This document shows, one piece after another, positions 1-6,835 of a stretch of 64,000 bases of DNA. The notes beneath the pieces were generated by a model. It saw only the letters and a list, made by a program, of their open reading frames with translations, was not told the origin of the DNA and did not search any database. Both the position numbers and the translations under genes were made by a program. The stretch spans positions 2,180,357 through 2,244,356 of the forward strand of contig NZ_CP059564.1 of the NCBI RefSeq assembly GCF_014054525.1, given 5' to 3'. Origin of the DNA: Alysiella filiformis. Lineage in GTDB: Bacteria > Pseudomonadota > Gammaproteobacteria > Burkholderiales > Neisseriaceae. Position 1 is the first letter of the stretch. The number at the start of each line of letters is the position of its first letter.

Positions 1-998
1 TGATTTTTTTCTGCCAAATCAATCAAATGCCGCACCACCAACATACTGCGTTTTTGATAGGCTTGCACGGTAAAACCCAAACCTTCAAAGCCCAATAAAT
101 CGTGTTCAGCCAGCAATTCTTCCATGATGTCCAAAGACATTTCCAAAGTATCGGATTCTTCGGAATCAATCAGCATGGCAACGTGATAGCGTTTTGCCAA
201 CACATACAAGGCTTTAATGCGCGGATAAAATTCAATCATCACGCGGTCGCGCTGGGTGTGTTCGTAGCGCGGAAACAGTGCCGACAATTTCAATGCCAAA
301 TGGGGATTGTCGTACACCGAGGTTTTGCCTGTTTCATCGCCCAATAAGCGAATGGCGCGTTCGTAATCATCGTAGGCGCGATGGGCTTCGGCTTGGGTTT
401 GCGCGGGCAAATACGACAAATCAAAGGCATAGTGGTAGCCTTGTTTGGCTTTTTTCTTGGCAATTTTGATGGCATCGGCAAAATATTCGCCTGCGGTAAA
501 GTGTTCAGCCAGCATGCGGAAGGTTTGTTCCATGTTTTTTTCTGCCACGCGCACCCAAGTGGCTTGTGGGCTGTTGTCGTCATGGCTTTTTTGGCGCAAA
601 CGCAAGCCCAATCCGCCCAAATCCACCAATGCCGATTTGCGGTGTTTGGCGTAGCGTTCCCAATCGTCAATTTCGTTGAGTTTGTCCCACACCAATTTGT
701 AGCGTGTGGTTTCATCGGGAATCCGCAACAGGCTTTCAACCAGCGTTGCCAAGGCAATATGCCCGTCTTCTGACAGGGAAAAATCGCGAATGAATGCCGA
801 TGCGCCTGCCAATTTATTTTGTTTGATGTGGATTTTTTCGGCTAAAACATGGGCGCGCGCCATGATTTCGCTTTGTTCTTGATGGGTAAATTGGGCGAGT
901 TGGAACAATTCTGCCACCACCGTGGCTTCATCTTTACGATAAGTGGCAGTGATTTTTTCGCGCAAAGGATTGGCTTGACTATGGGTAAAATGGAACAT
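1..998 (-). CDS. putA: Bifunctional proline dehydrogenase / P5C dehydrogenase PutA, N-terminal part
   Basis: Partial gene; the C-terminal part lies beyond the left edge. The reverse strand is open from an ATG at 998 (start MFHFTHSQANPLREK) to base 1, about 332 codons. PutA oxidises proline to glutamate in two steps, with FAD and then NAD. The N-terminal segment looks like the helical dimerisation region, and the stretch near the left edge (IEFYPRIKALYVLAKRY, then LIDSEESDTLEMS) is typical of the start of the proline dehydrogenase barrel. No ribbon-helix-helix DNA-binding domain precedes it, so this is probably the non-regulatory form of the enzyme. The start is the first ATG and matches what I recall of neisserial PutA. 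It is transcribed away from the RNA-repair locus. Confidence 0.9.
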   Translation of the reverse strand, partial: MFHFTHSQANPLREKITATYRKDEATVVAELFQLAQFTHQEQSEIMARAHVLAEKIHIKQNKLAGASAFIRDFSLSEDGHIALATLVESLLRIPDETTRYKLVWDKLNEIDDWERYAKHRKSALVDLGGLGLRLRQKSHDDNSPQATWVRVAEKNMEQTFRMLAEHFTAGEYFADAIKIAKKKAKQGYHYAFDLSYLPAQTQAEAHRAYDDYERAIRLLGDETGKTSVYDNPHLALKLSALFPRYEHTQRDRVMIEFYPRIKALYVLAKRYHVAMLIDSEESDTLEMSLDIMEELLAEHDLLGFEGLGFTVQAYQKRSMLVVRHLIDLAEKN

Positions 999-1280
999 GG
1001 CAAAATCTTTGAAAACAATTTTTGTTGGAAACCGTGTTTCAGGCTGCCTGAAAGCGTTTTAAGCAGCAGTTCAATATTAACGGAATTTGCGTTTTCATGC
1101 GATAGCCCAGTGCAAGAAAGTTGTGGCATGGGCTGCTCATTTATCCTATCTTAAAAAATATTTTTATAGATAAAAAAATAGAAAATCAATACAACATCAA
1201 CCGCATTCAGGCTGCCTGAAAAATTTTATTTCATTTAAAATCAATATATTGAAAACATTTCAGGCAGCCTGAAAAACAGT
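999..1280. other. Intergenic region between putA and the RNA-repair locus
   Basis: No gene is visible. It is AT-rich around 1150-1200 and holds three copies of the palindromic uptake-sequence arrangement TTCAGGCTGCCTGAA or its complement (about 1039, 1206 and 1259). It must contain the putA promoter, reading left, and any upstream activator sites for the sigma-54 promoter at 1281. Confidence 0.6.
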
Positions 1281-1295
1281 TGGCACGCACTTTGC
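1281..1295 (+). promoter_or_regulatory. Sigma-54 (RpoN) promoter of the Y-RNA / Ro operon
   Basis: TGGCAC, five bases, then TTGC: a full match to the -24/-12 sigma-54 consensus with the required spacing. A start site about 12 bases after the -12 element would be near 1307, just before the first paired base of the first Y-RNA-like element (1310). In Salmonella the rsr/Y-RNA/rtcBA operon is driven by sigma-54 with the activator RtcR. I infer a similar activator here, but none is encoded in the window. Confidence 0.8.
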
Positions 1296-1309
1296 GATGA
1301 CTCCATTAA

Positions 1310-1457
1310 CGCAACACACAAATGCCGAAGGAATTACAGCCTACGAAGCTCGTGGTCGCGGGTTCGAGTCCCGTCTCTGCCGCCAATTTCCATTATGGCA
1401 GAGTAGCTCAGAAGGTTAGAGCACGAAACATTTCTTCAATTCTTGTTGTGGGTTGCG
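1310..1457 (+). ncRNA. Y-RNA-like RNA 1 with a permuted tRNA mimic (YrlA-like)
   Basis: Closing stem CGCAAC (1310-1315) with GTTGCG (1452-1457), then inner stem GAAGGAAT (1327-1334) with ATTTCTTC (about 1430-1437). Inside is a tRNA-like module in permuted order. The T arm is 1358-1374 with loop TTCGAGT. The acceptor 3' strand CTCTGCC (1375-1381) is followed by G and CCA (1382-1385). A short linker leads to the acceptor 5' strand GGCAGAG (1397-1403; 7 bp, no mismatch) and the D arm GCTC/GAGC (1406-1422), whose loop contains GG. The Y stem stands where the anticodon arm would be. This is the known arrangement of bacterial YrlA RNAs, which bind Ro60/Rsr. The Ro-binding end of this copy is less canonical than in the next three. 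Confidence 0.82.
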
Positions 1458-1467
1458 CCCCAGTTTT

Positions 1468-1619
1468 GGGGCAAGGCGAATGCCGCAGAAATTACAGCCA
1501 CCCCCGAAGATGTGGGTGCAAATCCTGCTTTCGCGCCAAATACTTATCGCGAAGTAGTTTAATTGGCAAAACATCGGGTTGAATTTCTGCAAACTTGGTC
1601 GCCACGCCCCACCTTTTTT
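1468..1619 (+). ncRNA. Y-RNA-like RNA 2 with a permuted tRNA mimic, ending in a T run
   Basis: The outer helix GGGGC-AA-GGCGA (1468-1479) pairs with TCGCC-AC-GCCCC (1599-1610). It includes the GGCGAATGCC / TTGGTCGCC motif that also closes the next two elements. The inner helix GCAGAAATT (1485-1493) pairs with AATTTCTGC (1582-1590). The tRNA-like module again has permuted order: T arm 1512-1528 (loop TGCAAAT), acceptor 3' strand TTTCGCG plus CCA (1529-1538), linker, acceptor 5' strand CGCGAAG (1548-1554), and D arm GTTT/AAAC (1557-1572) with GG in its loop. A T run at 1613-1619 follows the closing helix and could end transcription. Confidence 0.85.
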
Positions 1620-1689
1620 CAGGCAGCCTGCCGATGATTTTCAGGCAAATCTTGACAGGCTTTTGATTAACAAGGATAATTCAGTTTTT
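1620..1689 (+). other. Spacer between Y-RNA-like RNAs 2 and 3
   Basis: About 70 bases with an uptake-sequence fragment (1618-1630) and AT-rich sequence. No convincing promoter or structure is seen. Confidence 0.4.
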
Positions 1690-1759
1690 GGCGAATGCGT
1701 GTAAGATTACATTTTAATTGGAGAAATCATCTTACACATTTTGGTCGCCACCCCTTTTT
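1690..1759 (+). ncRNA. Y-RNA-like RNA 3, minimal stem-loop without tRNA module
   Basis: GGCGA (1690-1694) pairs with TCGCC (1745-1749). ATGC faces an asymmetric internal loop, and GTGTAAGAT (1699-1707) pairs perfectly with ATCTTACAC (1729-1737), capped by a loop of about 21 bases. A T run follows at 1755-1759. This is the bare Y-RNA stem with the same Ro-facing sequence (GGCGAATGC / TTGGTCGCC) as its neighbours but no tRNA mimic. Confidence 0.75.
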
Positions 1760-1868
1760 GGGCGAATGCCAACAAGATTACATCGGTTATTTTATAGGTT
1801 CGAATCCTATCCGTGCATTTCGGTGTGCGGTAAGGTCTTGTTAATTCTAGTCGCCCACCCATTTTTTA
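1760..1868 (+). ncRNA. Y-RNA-like RNA 4 with reduced tRNA mimic (T arm and acceptor only)
   Basis: The closing helix is GGGCGA (1760-1765) with TCGCCC (1851-1856), and the inner helix is AACAAGA (1771-1777) with TCTTGTT (1836-1842). Inside are a T arm ATAGG/CCTAT with loop TTCGAAT (1794-1810) and a 7-bp acceptor-like helix CCGTGCA/TGTGCGG (1811-1830, with two G-T pairs) closed by TTTCGG. There is no CCA and no D arm. It therefore sits between the full mimics upstream and the bare stem of RNA 3. The next transcription stop is at 1868-1905. Confidence 0.75.
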
Positions 1869-1905
1869 AGGCTGCCTGAAAACCCTTGTTTCAGGCAGCC
1901 TTTTT
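1868..1905 (+). terminator. Uptake-sequence hairpin terminator after the Y RNAs
   Basis: Two inverted uptake sequences (AAGGCTGCCTGAAAA and TTTCAGGCAGCCT) form a strong hairpin followed by TTTTT. It lies between the last Y RNA and the Ro gene, so rsr is probably reached by partial read-through or by an unseen promoter. Confidence 0.75.
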
Positions 1906-1926
1906 ATTGCACAAAGGAAAAACATC

Positions 1927-3492
1927 ATGGCAAACAAAAACATATTCAACACCTTGTTTCATAAAAATAAAAACCAAGAAAACGCCACCCACACCCACAA
2001 CCAAGCAGGCGGCATTGCCTACGCCTTCACGCCCGAACACGCATTGGCACAATTCGCCACAACTGGCTGTTTTAACAACACTTATTATGCCAACGCCGCC
2101 GAACAATTAGACCAAGTGCGCCAATTATGCGAACACGTTTCCCCAAAATTCATCGCCCAAACCGCGATTTACGCCCGCGAAAAAGGCGCAATGAAAGACA
2201 TGCCCGCGTTTTTATTGGCGATTTTGGCGCAAAAAGACGTGGCATTGTGCGCCCAAATTTTTGAGCGCGTGATTGACAACGGCAAAATGTTGCGTAACTT
2301 CGTGCAAATGCTGCGAAGTGGCGCGACTGGACGCAAATCGCTGGGAACGCGCCCGAAAAAATTGGTGCAAAATTGGCTGCTCCATGCCGATGAAAAACAA
2401 TTACTTAACGCGGCAATCGGCAACGCGCCATCGTTGGCGGACCTGGTCAAAATGGTGCACCCCAAACCGCGTGAAACATGGCAAGCGGCTTGGTTTGCGT
2501 GGCTGATTGGGCGCGAATACCGTTTTGAAGATTTGCCACCCATTACACAATCTTTTGAATTATATAAACAAAATCGCGCAGGCAAATTGCCCGATGTGCC
2601 ATTTCAAATGCTCACGTCTTTGGATTTGGACACGGGCGCGTGGACGCAAATCGCGCTGAACGGCTCATGGCAACAAGTTCGCCAAAATCTGAATACATTT
2701 CAAAGGCATGGTGTGTTTGACAAAAACAAAAACACCCACGCCATTGCAAAAAAAATTGCGGATAAACAACTGGTTAAAAAATCGCGTGTTTTACCGTATC
2801 AGTTGCTGACTGCATTTCAGGCAGCCTGCAATTTGCCCAGAGACATCAGCCATGCCCTGCAAGACGCAATGGAACACGCGGTGGAAAATGTACCTGTTTT
2901 TAAAGGAAATATTGTGGTTTGTCCCGATGTATCGGGTTCCATGCAAAGCCCTGCAACGGGCTATCGTGGCAGCGCGACCAGCAAAACGCGCTGCATAGAC
3001 GTGGCGGCTTTGGTGTCGGCTGCCGTGTTGCGCCAAAATCCGCAAGCGCGCATTTTACCCTTTGAAAACATCGTGGTAGGCGTAAAAATCAATCCACGCG
3101 ACAGCATCATGACCAACGCAGAAAAATTGGCAAAAATCGGTGGTGGCGGCACGACTTGCAGCGCACCGCTCGCCAAATTGAACGCGGAAAAAGCCGATGT
3201 GGATTTGCTGATTATGGTGTCCGACAACGAAAGTTGGGCAGACCGCGAACAGCATTTTGGCAGCCAAACCTCCCTGAAAAAAGAATGGGATAAGTTAAAA
3301 CAGCGTTGTCCAAACGCCAAATTGGTCTGCTTGGACATTCAGCCCAACGCGACCACGCAAGCGCAAAATCGGAACGATATTTTGAATATTGGCGGGTTTA
3401 GCGACCATGTTTTTGGTGTGATTGGAGCGTTTGCAGAGCAAGATTTACATGGCGATATGTGGGTCAAGCAAATTCAAGCGATTGAATTATAA
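1927..3492 (+). CDS. rsr: Ro60-related RNA-binding protein Rsr (TROVE + vWA domains)
   Basis: 521 residues, close to the usual length of Ro proteins. Residues about 20-330 form the TROVE HEAT-repeat ring (GGIAYAFTPEHALAQFATTG near the start, RKSLGTRPKKLVQNWL in the ring), which binds Y RNA outside and single-stranded RNA ends in its cavity. The C-terminal von Willebrand A domain has the metal site D334-V-S-G-S, then TTCSAPLAKL and MVSDNESW. The start ATG follows AAAGGA. In bacteria Ro proteins are tethered by Y RNA to exonucleases or work in RNA surveillance after stress. Four Y-RNA-like elements directly upstream and ligase/phosphatase genes downstream support this role. One uptake sequence is embedded at 2815. 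Confidence 0.93.
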   Translation: MANKNIFNTLFHKNKNQENATHTHNQAGGIAYAFTPEHALAQFATTGCFNNTYYANAAEQLDQVRQLCEHVSPKFIAQTAIYAREKGAMKDMPAFLLAILAQKDVALCAQIFERVIDNGKMLRNFVQMLRSGATGRKSLGTRPKKLVQNWLLHADEKQLLNAAIGNAPSLADLVKMVHPKPRETWQAAWFAWLIGREYRFEDLPPITQSFELYKQNRAGKLPDVPFQMLTSLDLDTGAWTQIALNGSWQQVRQNLNTFQRHGVFDKNKNTHAIAKKIADKQLVKKSRVLPYQLLTAFQAACNLPRDISHALQDAMEHAVENVPVFKGNIVVCPDVSGSMQSPATGYRGSATSKTRCIDVAALVSAAVLRQNPQARILPFENIVVGVKINPRDSIMTNAEKLAKIGGGGTTCSAPLAKLNAEKADVDLLIMVSDNESWADREQHFGSQTSLKKEWDKLKQRCPNAKLVCLDIQPNATTQAQNRNDILNIGGFSDHVFGVIGAFAEQDLHGDMWVKQIQAIEL

Positions 3493-3537
3493 ATAAATTT
3501 TATGAACAATATTTTTTCAGTCTGCCTGAACTCTATT

Positions 3538-3656
3538 CCCTCCCCCGTCTGGCGGGGGAGGGTTAGGGTGGGGGTGGTTCGTGGAGTTGCACAAATTATT
3601 GTTTATCCAAGATTTTCCCCCACCCTAGCCCTCCCCCGTTTTAGACGGGGGAGGGG
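3538..3656. repeat. GC-rich inverted repeat between rsr and the ligase gene
   Basis: Left arm with CCCTCCCCCGTCTGGCGGGG and a following GGGTTAGGGTGGGGGTGG; right arm CCCCCACCCTAGCCCTCCCC and a closing GACGGGGGAGGGG. Each arm end also forms its own short hairpin. The same unit is found at 45432-45499, so it is a dispersed repeat. No T run follows, so it is not an obvious terminator, but it could attenuate or stabilise the operon mRNA. Confidence 0.8.
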
Positions 3657-3710
3657 ACAAATGGGTTGTACATTTTCAGGCAGCCTGAAACCAAAAAGAA
3701 AGACAAAATC

Positions 3711-5192
3711 ATGCAAAAATTCATACTTTTACGCGGACATCAAGGTTCAGGCAAATCCACATTTGCCTTAGAAAAAATCGCACAATTTCAACGTGATTAT
3801 CCGCAAGCGATTATCCATCACATTGAAAACGATAAGGAATTGACCGATGAACAGGGCGTTTATCGTTGGTCGCCCGAAGCCGTTGAAAAAGCGCAGAAAA
3901 AAGGCGCGGCAACTTTCAAAAACGCGCTGAAATTCGGACAACAGCACCGCCATGCCGACATTTTAATCATCAATTCCAACACCAATCAAAAAGCCAACGC
4001 TTGCCGTGCGCTGCTGGATTTGGCAAAAAAACATCATTTTGAAACAGAAGTTTACCGCTTGCACAATTTTTATCCCAATGCCCACAATGTGCCTGAACAC
4101 GAAGTTTTGGCGGCATACCAACGTTTGAATGAAAATCGCGTGAAAGGCGAAATTCATGTGCCAGCCGCTCGCCCCATTTCTGCCGCGCAACAGGCGATTT
4201 TGGACGAAATGGCGACTTTCCGCAGCCAGCCTTTGGATTTTGATGATGAGCAACAAACCTTTGTTACACAAAGGTATTTGCAAAATGGGCAACGCAATTT
4301 CACGGCAAAAACTTCACGCCTTTACCCCGAATTGCGCGTGTTGAAATACCGCCGCCAAGTGTTTTACGAAAACCGTTTTGATGATGCTTTGTTGGAAATG
4401 CGTGGTTTAATCATTGATAAATTTGGCAAAATCATTGTTCGCCCATTCAAAAAAGTGTTCAATTATTCGGAACGTGTGGCGCGTAACAGCAAATATCCGA
4501 TTGAAATTGCGGATAATCATCGCGTGAATGCGGTGGTGAAAGTGAACGGTTTTTTGGGCTGCTGCACCCACGTCAGGCTGCCTGAAAACCACCCCAGTTT
4601 GGGTGCGGCATTTGATGGCAAAACGCTGTTTTCCACCACAGGTTCGCTGGACAGCGATTTTGCCAAAATGACGCAAAATCATTGTGCTCAATACGAAAAT
4701 CTGTTTGTAGCGTACCCCAATCACACGTTTTTGTTTGAAGTTTGCGACCCGAGCGATGTGCATATTATCCGCGAAGATTTTGGCGCAACGCTGATTGGCG
4801 CGATTGAAGTGGCAACAGGGCGACAATGGCGTGAGCGCGAACTGGACGATGTGGCGGCACGATTTGATATAAAACGCCCACAAACCATTGAAAATATTGA
4901 ATTTGGCGAATTAAAATCGCTGCTGAAAACGGTGGAACACGAAGGCTTTATGGTGTTTGACGCGGCAACGGAAACGATGTTGTTTAAGCTGAAATCGCCG
5001 TATTATTTGGTGTCCAAATTGTTTGGGCGCAGTTCGGAGACGAGTTTGGGGCGCAAATTGGATAAGCGCAATTTGGACGAGGAATTTTATCCTTTGGCGG
5101 ATTATATTGCTGAAAATAAAGCGATTTTCAATGAAATGACGGAGCTGGATAAAATCGCGTTTATTCAGGATTTTTTGAAAAATTCGGTTTAA
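3711..5192 (+). CDS. Polynucleotide kinase - Rnl1-type RNA ligase fusion
   Basis: 493 residues. The N-terminal P-loop kinase domain (about 1-165) has Walker A G9-HQGSGKST and resembles small polynucleotide kinases that rephosphorylate 5'-OH ends. The C-terminal domain (about 190-493) resembles T4 RNA ligase 1. It has the lead-in EMRGLIIDKFGKIIVRPFKK, nucleotidyl-transfer motif I K277-V-N-G, motif III FLFEVCDP, motif IV EGFMVFD and motif V LFKLKSPYY. The enzyme should phosphorylate 5' ends and seal RNA with ATP. I start it at 3711 (after AAAGAAAG) rather than at an in-frame ATG at 3666, which would translate through an uptake sequence. Its place between rsr and a phosphoesterase argues for RNA repair. 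Substrate identity is inferred. Confidence 0.88.
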   Translation: MQKFILLRGHQGSGKSTFALEKIAQFQRDYPQAIIHHIENDKELTDEQGVYRWSPEAVEKAQKKGAATFKNALKFGQQHRHADILIINSNTNQKANACRALLDLAKKHHFETEVYRLHNFYPNAHNVPEHEVLAAYQRLNENRVKGEIHVPAARPISAAQQAILDEMATFRSQPLDFDDEQQTFVTQRYLQNGQRNFTAKTSRLYPELRVLKYRRQVFYENRFDDALLEMRGLIIDKFGKIIVRPFKKVFNYSERVARNSKYPIEIADNHRVNAVVKVNGFLGCCTHVRLPENHPSLGAAFDGKTLFSTTGSLDSDFAKMTQNHCAQYENLFVAYPNHTFLFEVCDPSDVHIIREDFGATLIGAIEVATGRQWRERELDDVAARFDIKRPQTIENIEFGELKSLLKTVEHEGFMVFDAATETMLFKLKSPYYLVSKLFGRSSETSLGRKLDKRNLDEEFYPLADYIAENKAIFNEMTELDKIAFIQDFLKNSV

Positions 5193-5213
5193 GGCTGCCT
5201 GAAAACATTTTGA

Positions 5214-5280
5214 TGTAGGGTGCCAACTTGTTGCACCAAACACCACAAAATTCAAATGGTGCAACAAGTTGCACCCTACA
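5214..5280. repeat. Small inverted repeat (REP-like)
   Basis: TGTAGGGTGCCAACTTGTTG and its inverted partner (TGGTGCAACAAGTTGCACCC, then TACA) flank about 20 bases. The same inverted repeat, without the extra C, is at 48810-48883. It lies between the ligase and phosphoesterase genes and is probably a non-autonomous dispersed element. Confidence 0.75.
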
Positions 5281-5305
5281 AACTAACTTATTGAAAGATA
5301 TAGAA

Positions 5306-5965
5306 ATGGCAAAAATTTTCTTTACATCAGATTGGCATTTTTCACATCAAAACATTGTGAAATTCTGCCCGACTTTTCGCCCCAACGCCCACAATGTGGC
5401 GGAATTGGACGAATTTTTGATTGCGCGTTGGAACGAAACCGTGTCGCCAGAAGATGTGGTTTACAATTTGGGCGATTTGTCTTTCGCGCACGATTTCAAG
5501 CAGATAGAGCGCGTATTATCTCGTTTGAACGGCACGCACCACTTGATTTACGGCAACCATGACGGGCAAATCCGCCAGCACATTGACCGCCTGCTCAATC
5601 AAACGAAACATGACGGTTTGCCGATGTTGTCGTCCGCGCAAGATTATTTGCAATTAAGGCTGCCTGAAATCAAAAACACTTTGATTTTATTCCATTATCC
5701 GATTTTGGAATGGGACGGTTGCCACAAAGGTTGGTATCATCTGCACGGACACATTCACGACCGCGTGGCGACTTTGCGTGGGCGCGTGTTGAATGTGGGT
5801 TGGGATTTGCATGGGCGTTTTCTCACGGCGCAAGATGTGGACGATTTTCTGCGACATTTGCCGACAATCTCGTATTTTGGCGACAAATCGGCGGATTTTC
5901 CTGTGGCAGATGTGGCTGAAAATACACGGAAATTGCGTGTGATTTTGAAGCGAAATAACGCATAA
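5306..5965 (+). CDS. Calcineurin-like metallophosphoesterase, probable RNA end phosphatase
   Basis: 219 residues. The dinuclear-metal motifs are in order: TSDWHFSHQN (D-x-H), NLGDLSF (GD), YGNHDGQ (GNHD), LFHYPI (H) and HGHIHDR (GHxH). Small phosphoesterases of this type include cyclic-phosphate and 3'-phosphate removing enzymes. Next to a kinase-ligase fusion, the natural inference is 2',3'-cyclic or 3'-phosphate removal, so that all three end-healing and sealing activities are in one operon. The start at 5306 is chosen because the upstream in-frame codons run through the inverted repeat. A terminator follows at 5973. Confidence 0.85.
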   Translation: MAKIFFTSDWHFSHQNIVKFCPTFRPNAHNVAELDEFLIARWNETVSPEDVVYNLGDLSFAHDFKQIERVLSRLNGTHHLIYGNHDGQIRQHIDRLLNQTKHDGLPMLSSAQDYLQLRLPEIKNTLILFHYPILEWDGCHKGWYHLHGHIHDRVATLRGRVLNVGWDLHGRFLTAQDVDDFLRHLPTISYFGDKSADFPVADVAENTRKLRVILKRNNA

Positions 5966-5972
5966 AAACCAA

Positions 5973-6004
5973 AAAGCAGCCTGAAAATGTTTTCAGGCTG
6001 CTTT
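5973..6004. terminator. Bidirectional uptake-sequence terminator
   Basis: AAAGCAGCCTGAAAA and its inverted partner TTTTCAGGCTGCTTT flank two bases, with A-rich and T-rich sides. It lies between the convergent phosphoesterase and aroE genes and serves both. Confidence 0.8.
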
Positions 6005-6007
6005 GTT

Positions 6008-6823
6008 TTAGGCATTCATGTTTTCGCGCATTTGGGCGATGACGCTGGCGGTTTCAGGTACAAAATCGCGCCACAATTCAAAAGCATAGGCAGCTTGACA
6101 CACCAGCATACCCAAGCCATCAGCCGTTTGCGCCGCACCATTTTGCTGGGCAAATTGCATAAATGGCGTGGGCTGGGCGGCATAAAGCATATCGTAAGCC
6201 AACTGGCAGCCTGCAAACACACGCGCTGGCACATCTGGCACATCGCCTTGCAAACCGCTTGATGTGGCATTGATGATGATGTCGTATTGCTGCAAATCGG
6301 CAAATTCGGCTGCCTGAATGCCAAATTGTTTTGCCAATTCAATGGCTTTGCTGTGGGTGCGATTGGCAACGGTTATGCTGGCGGGATTTTGCTCGGCAAT
6401 CGGCAAAATCACTCCGCGCGTTGCGCCACCTGCACCGATAATCAGCACCTTTTTGTTTTGCAAAGAAAATGTCAAATTGTGCTGAATATCATGCACCAAA
6501 CCCACACCATCGGTGTTGTCGCCACGAATGCGGTTTTCAGGCAGCAAAATCAGGGTGTTTACTGCACCTGCTGCTTGGGCGCGTTGCGATAATTCATCTG
6601 CTAAATCAAACGCATATTGTTTAAATGGCACGGTAACATTCGCCCCCAAGCCGCCTTGCGCGAAAAATTGCCGCACGGCTGCCTGAAAATGCTGGGGCGA
6701 ATTTTCCACCAAAATGCGTTCATACCAAATGGTCGCGCCCTGCTGTGCCGCAAACAGGGTGTGGATTTGCGGCGATTTACTGTGGGCAATGGGGTTGCCA
6801 AAAACGGTGTATTGAGCAGCCAT
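6008..6823 (-). CDS. aroE: Shikimate dehydrogenase
   Basis: 271 residues, normal for AroE. It reduces 3-dehydroshikimate with NADPH in the aromatic amino-acid pathway. The N-terminal substrate motif YTVFGNPIAHSKSPQIH is present, then NVTVPFK with the catalytic lysine, the nucleotide-binding loop GAGGATRGV and the NADPH-specific NRTHSKA. It is last in a minus-strand run msbA - glycosyltransferase - HAD protein - aroE, 12 bases behind the HAD gene. Confidence 0.96.
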   Translation of the reverse strand: MAAQYTVFGNPIAHSKSPQIHTLFAAQQGATIWYERILVENSPQHFQAAVRQFFAQGGLGANVTVPFKQYAFDLADELSQRAQAAGAVNTLILLPENRIRGDNTDGVGLVHDIQHNLTFSLQNKKVLIIGAGGATRGVILPIAEQNPASITVANRTHSKAIELAKQFGIQAAEFADLQQYDIIINATSSGLQGDVPDVPARVFAGCQLAYDMLYAAQPTPFMQFAQQNGAAQTADGLGMLVCQAAYAFELWRDFVPETASVIAQMRENMNA

Positions 6824-6835
6824 CTTGTTTCCCCC

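Noticed and set aside
102-773. Plus-strand open frames at the left edge
   Set aside because: They are shadows of putA on the minus strand, which reads as a clear family member.
1205-1275. Palindromic TTCAGGCTGCCTGAA pairs as operators of the repair operon
   Set aside because: The same 15-mer occurs throughout the window as the uptake sequence, so it is not specific to this promoter.
1358-1572. Two ordinary tRNA genes or tRNA pseudogenes
   Set aside because: T arm and CCA come before the acceptor 5' strand and D arm, and there is no anticodon arm. The parts fit only a permuted mimic within a Y-RNA stem.
1322-1582. 86-codon open frame across the Y-RNA region
   Set aside because: It overlaps two paired RNA structures and has no coding features.
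3502-3771. 89-codon open frame between rsr and the ligase gene
   Set aside because: It is formed by the GC-rich inverted repeat and an uptake sequence.
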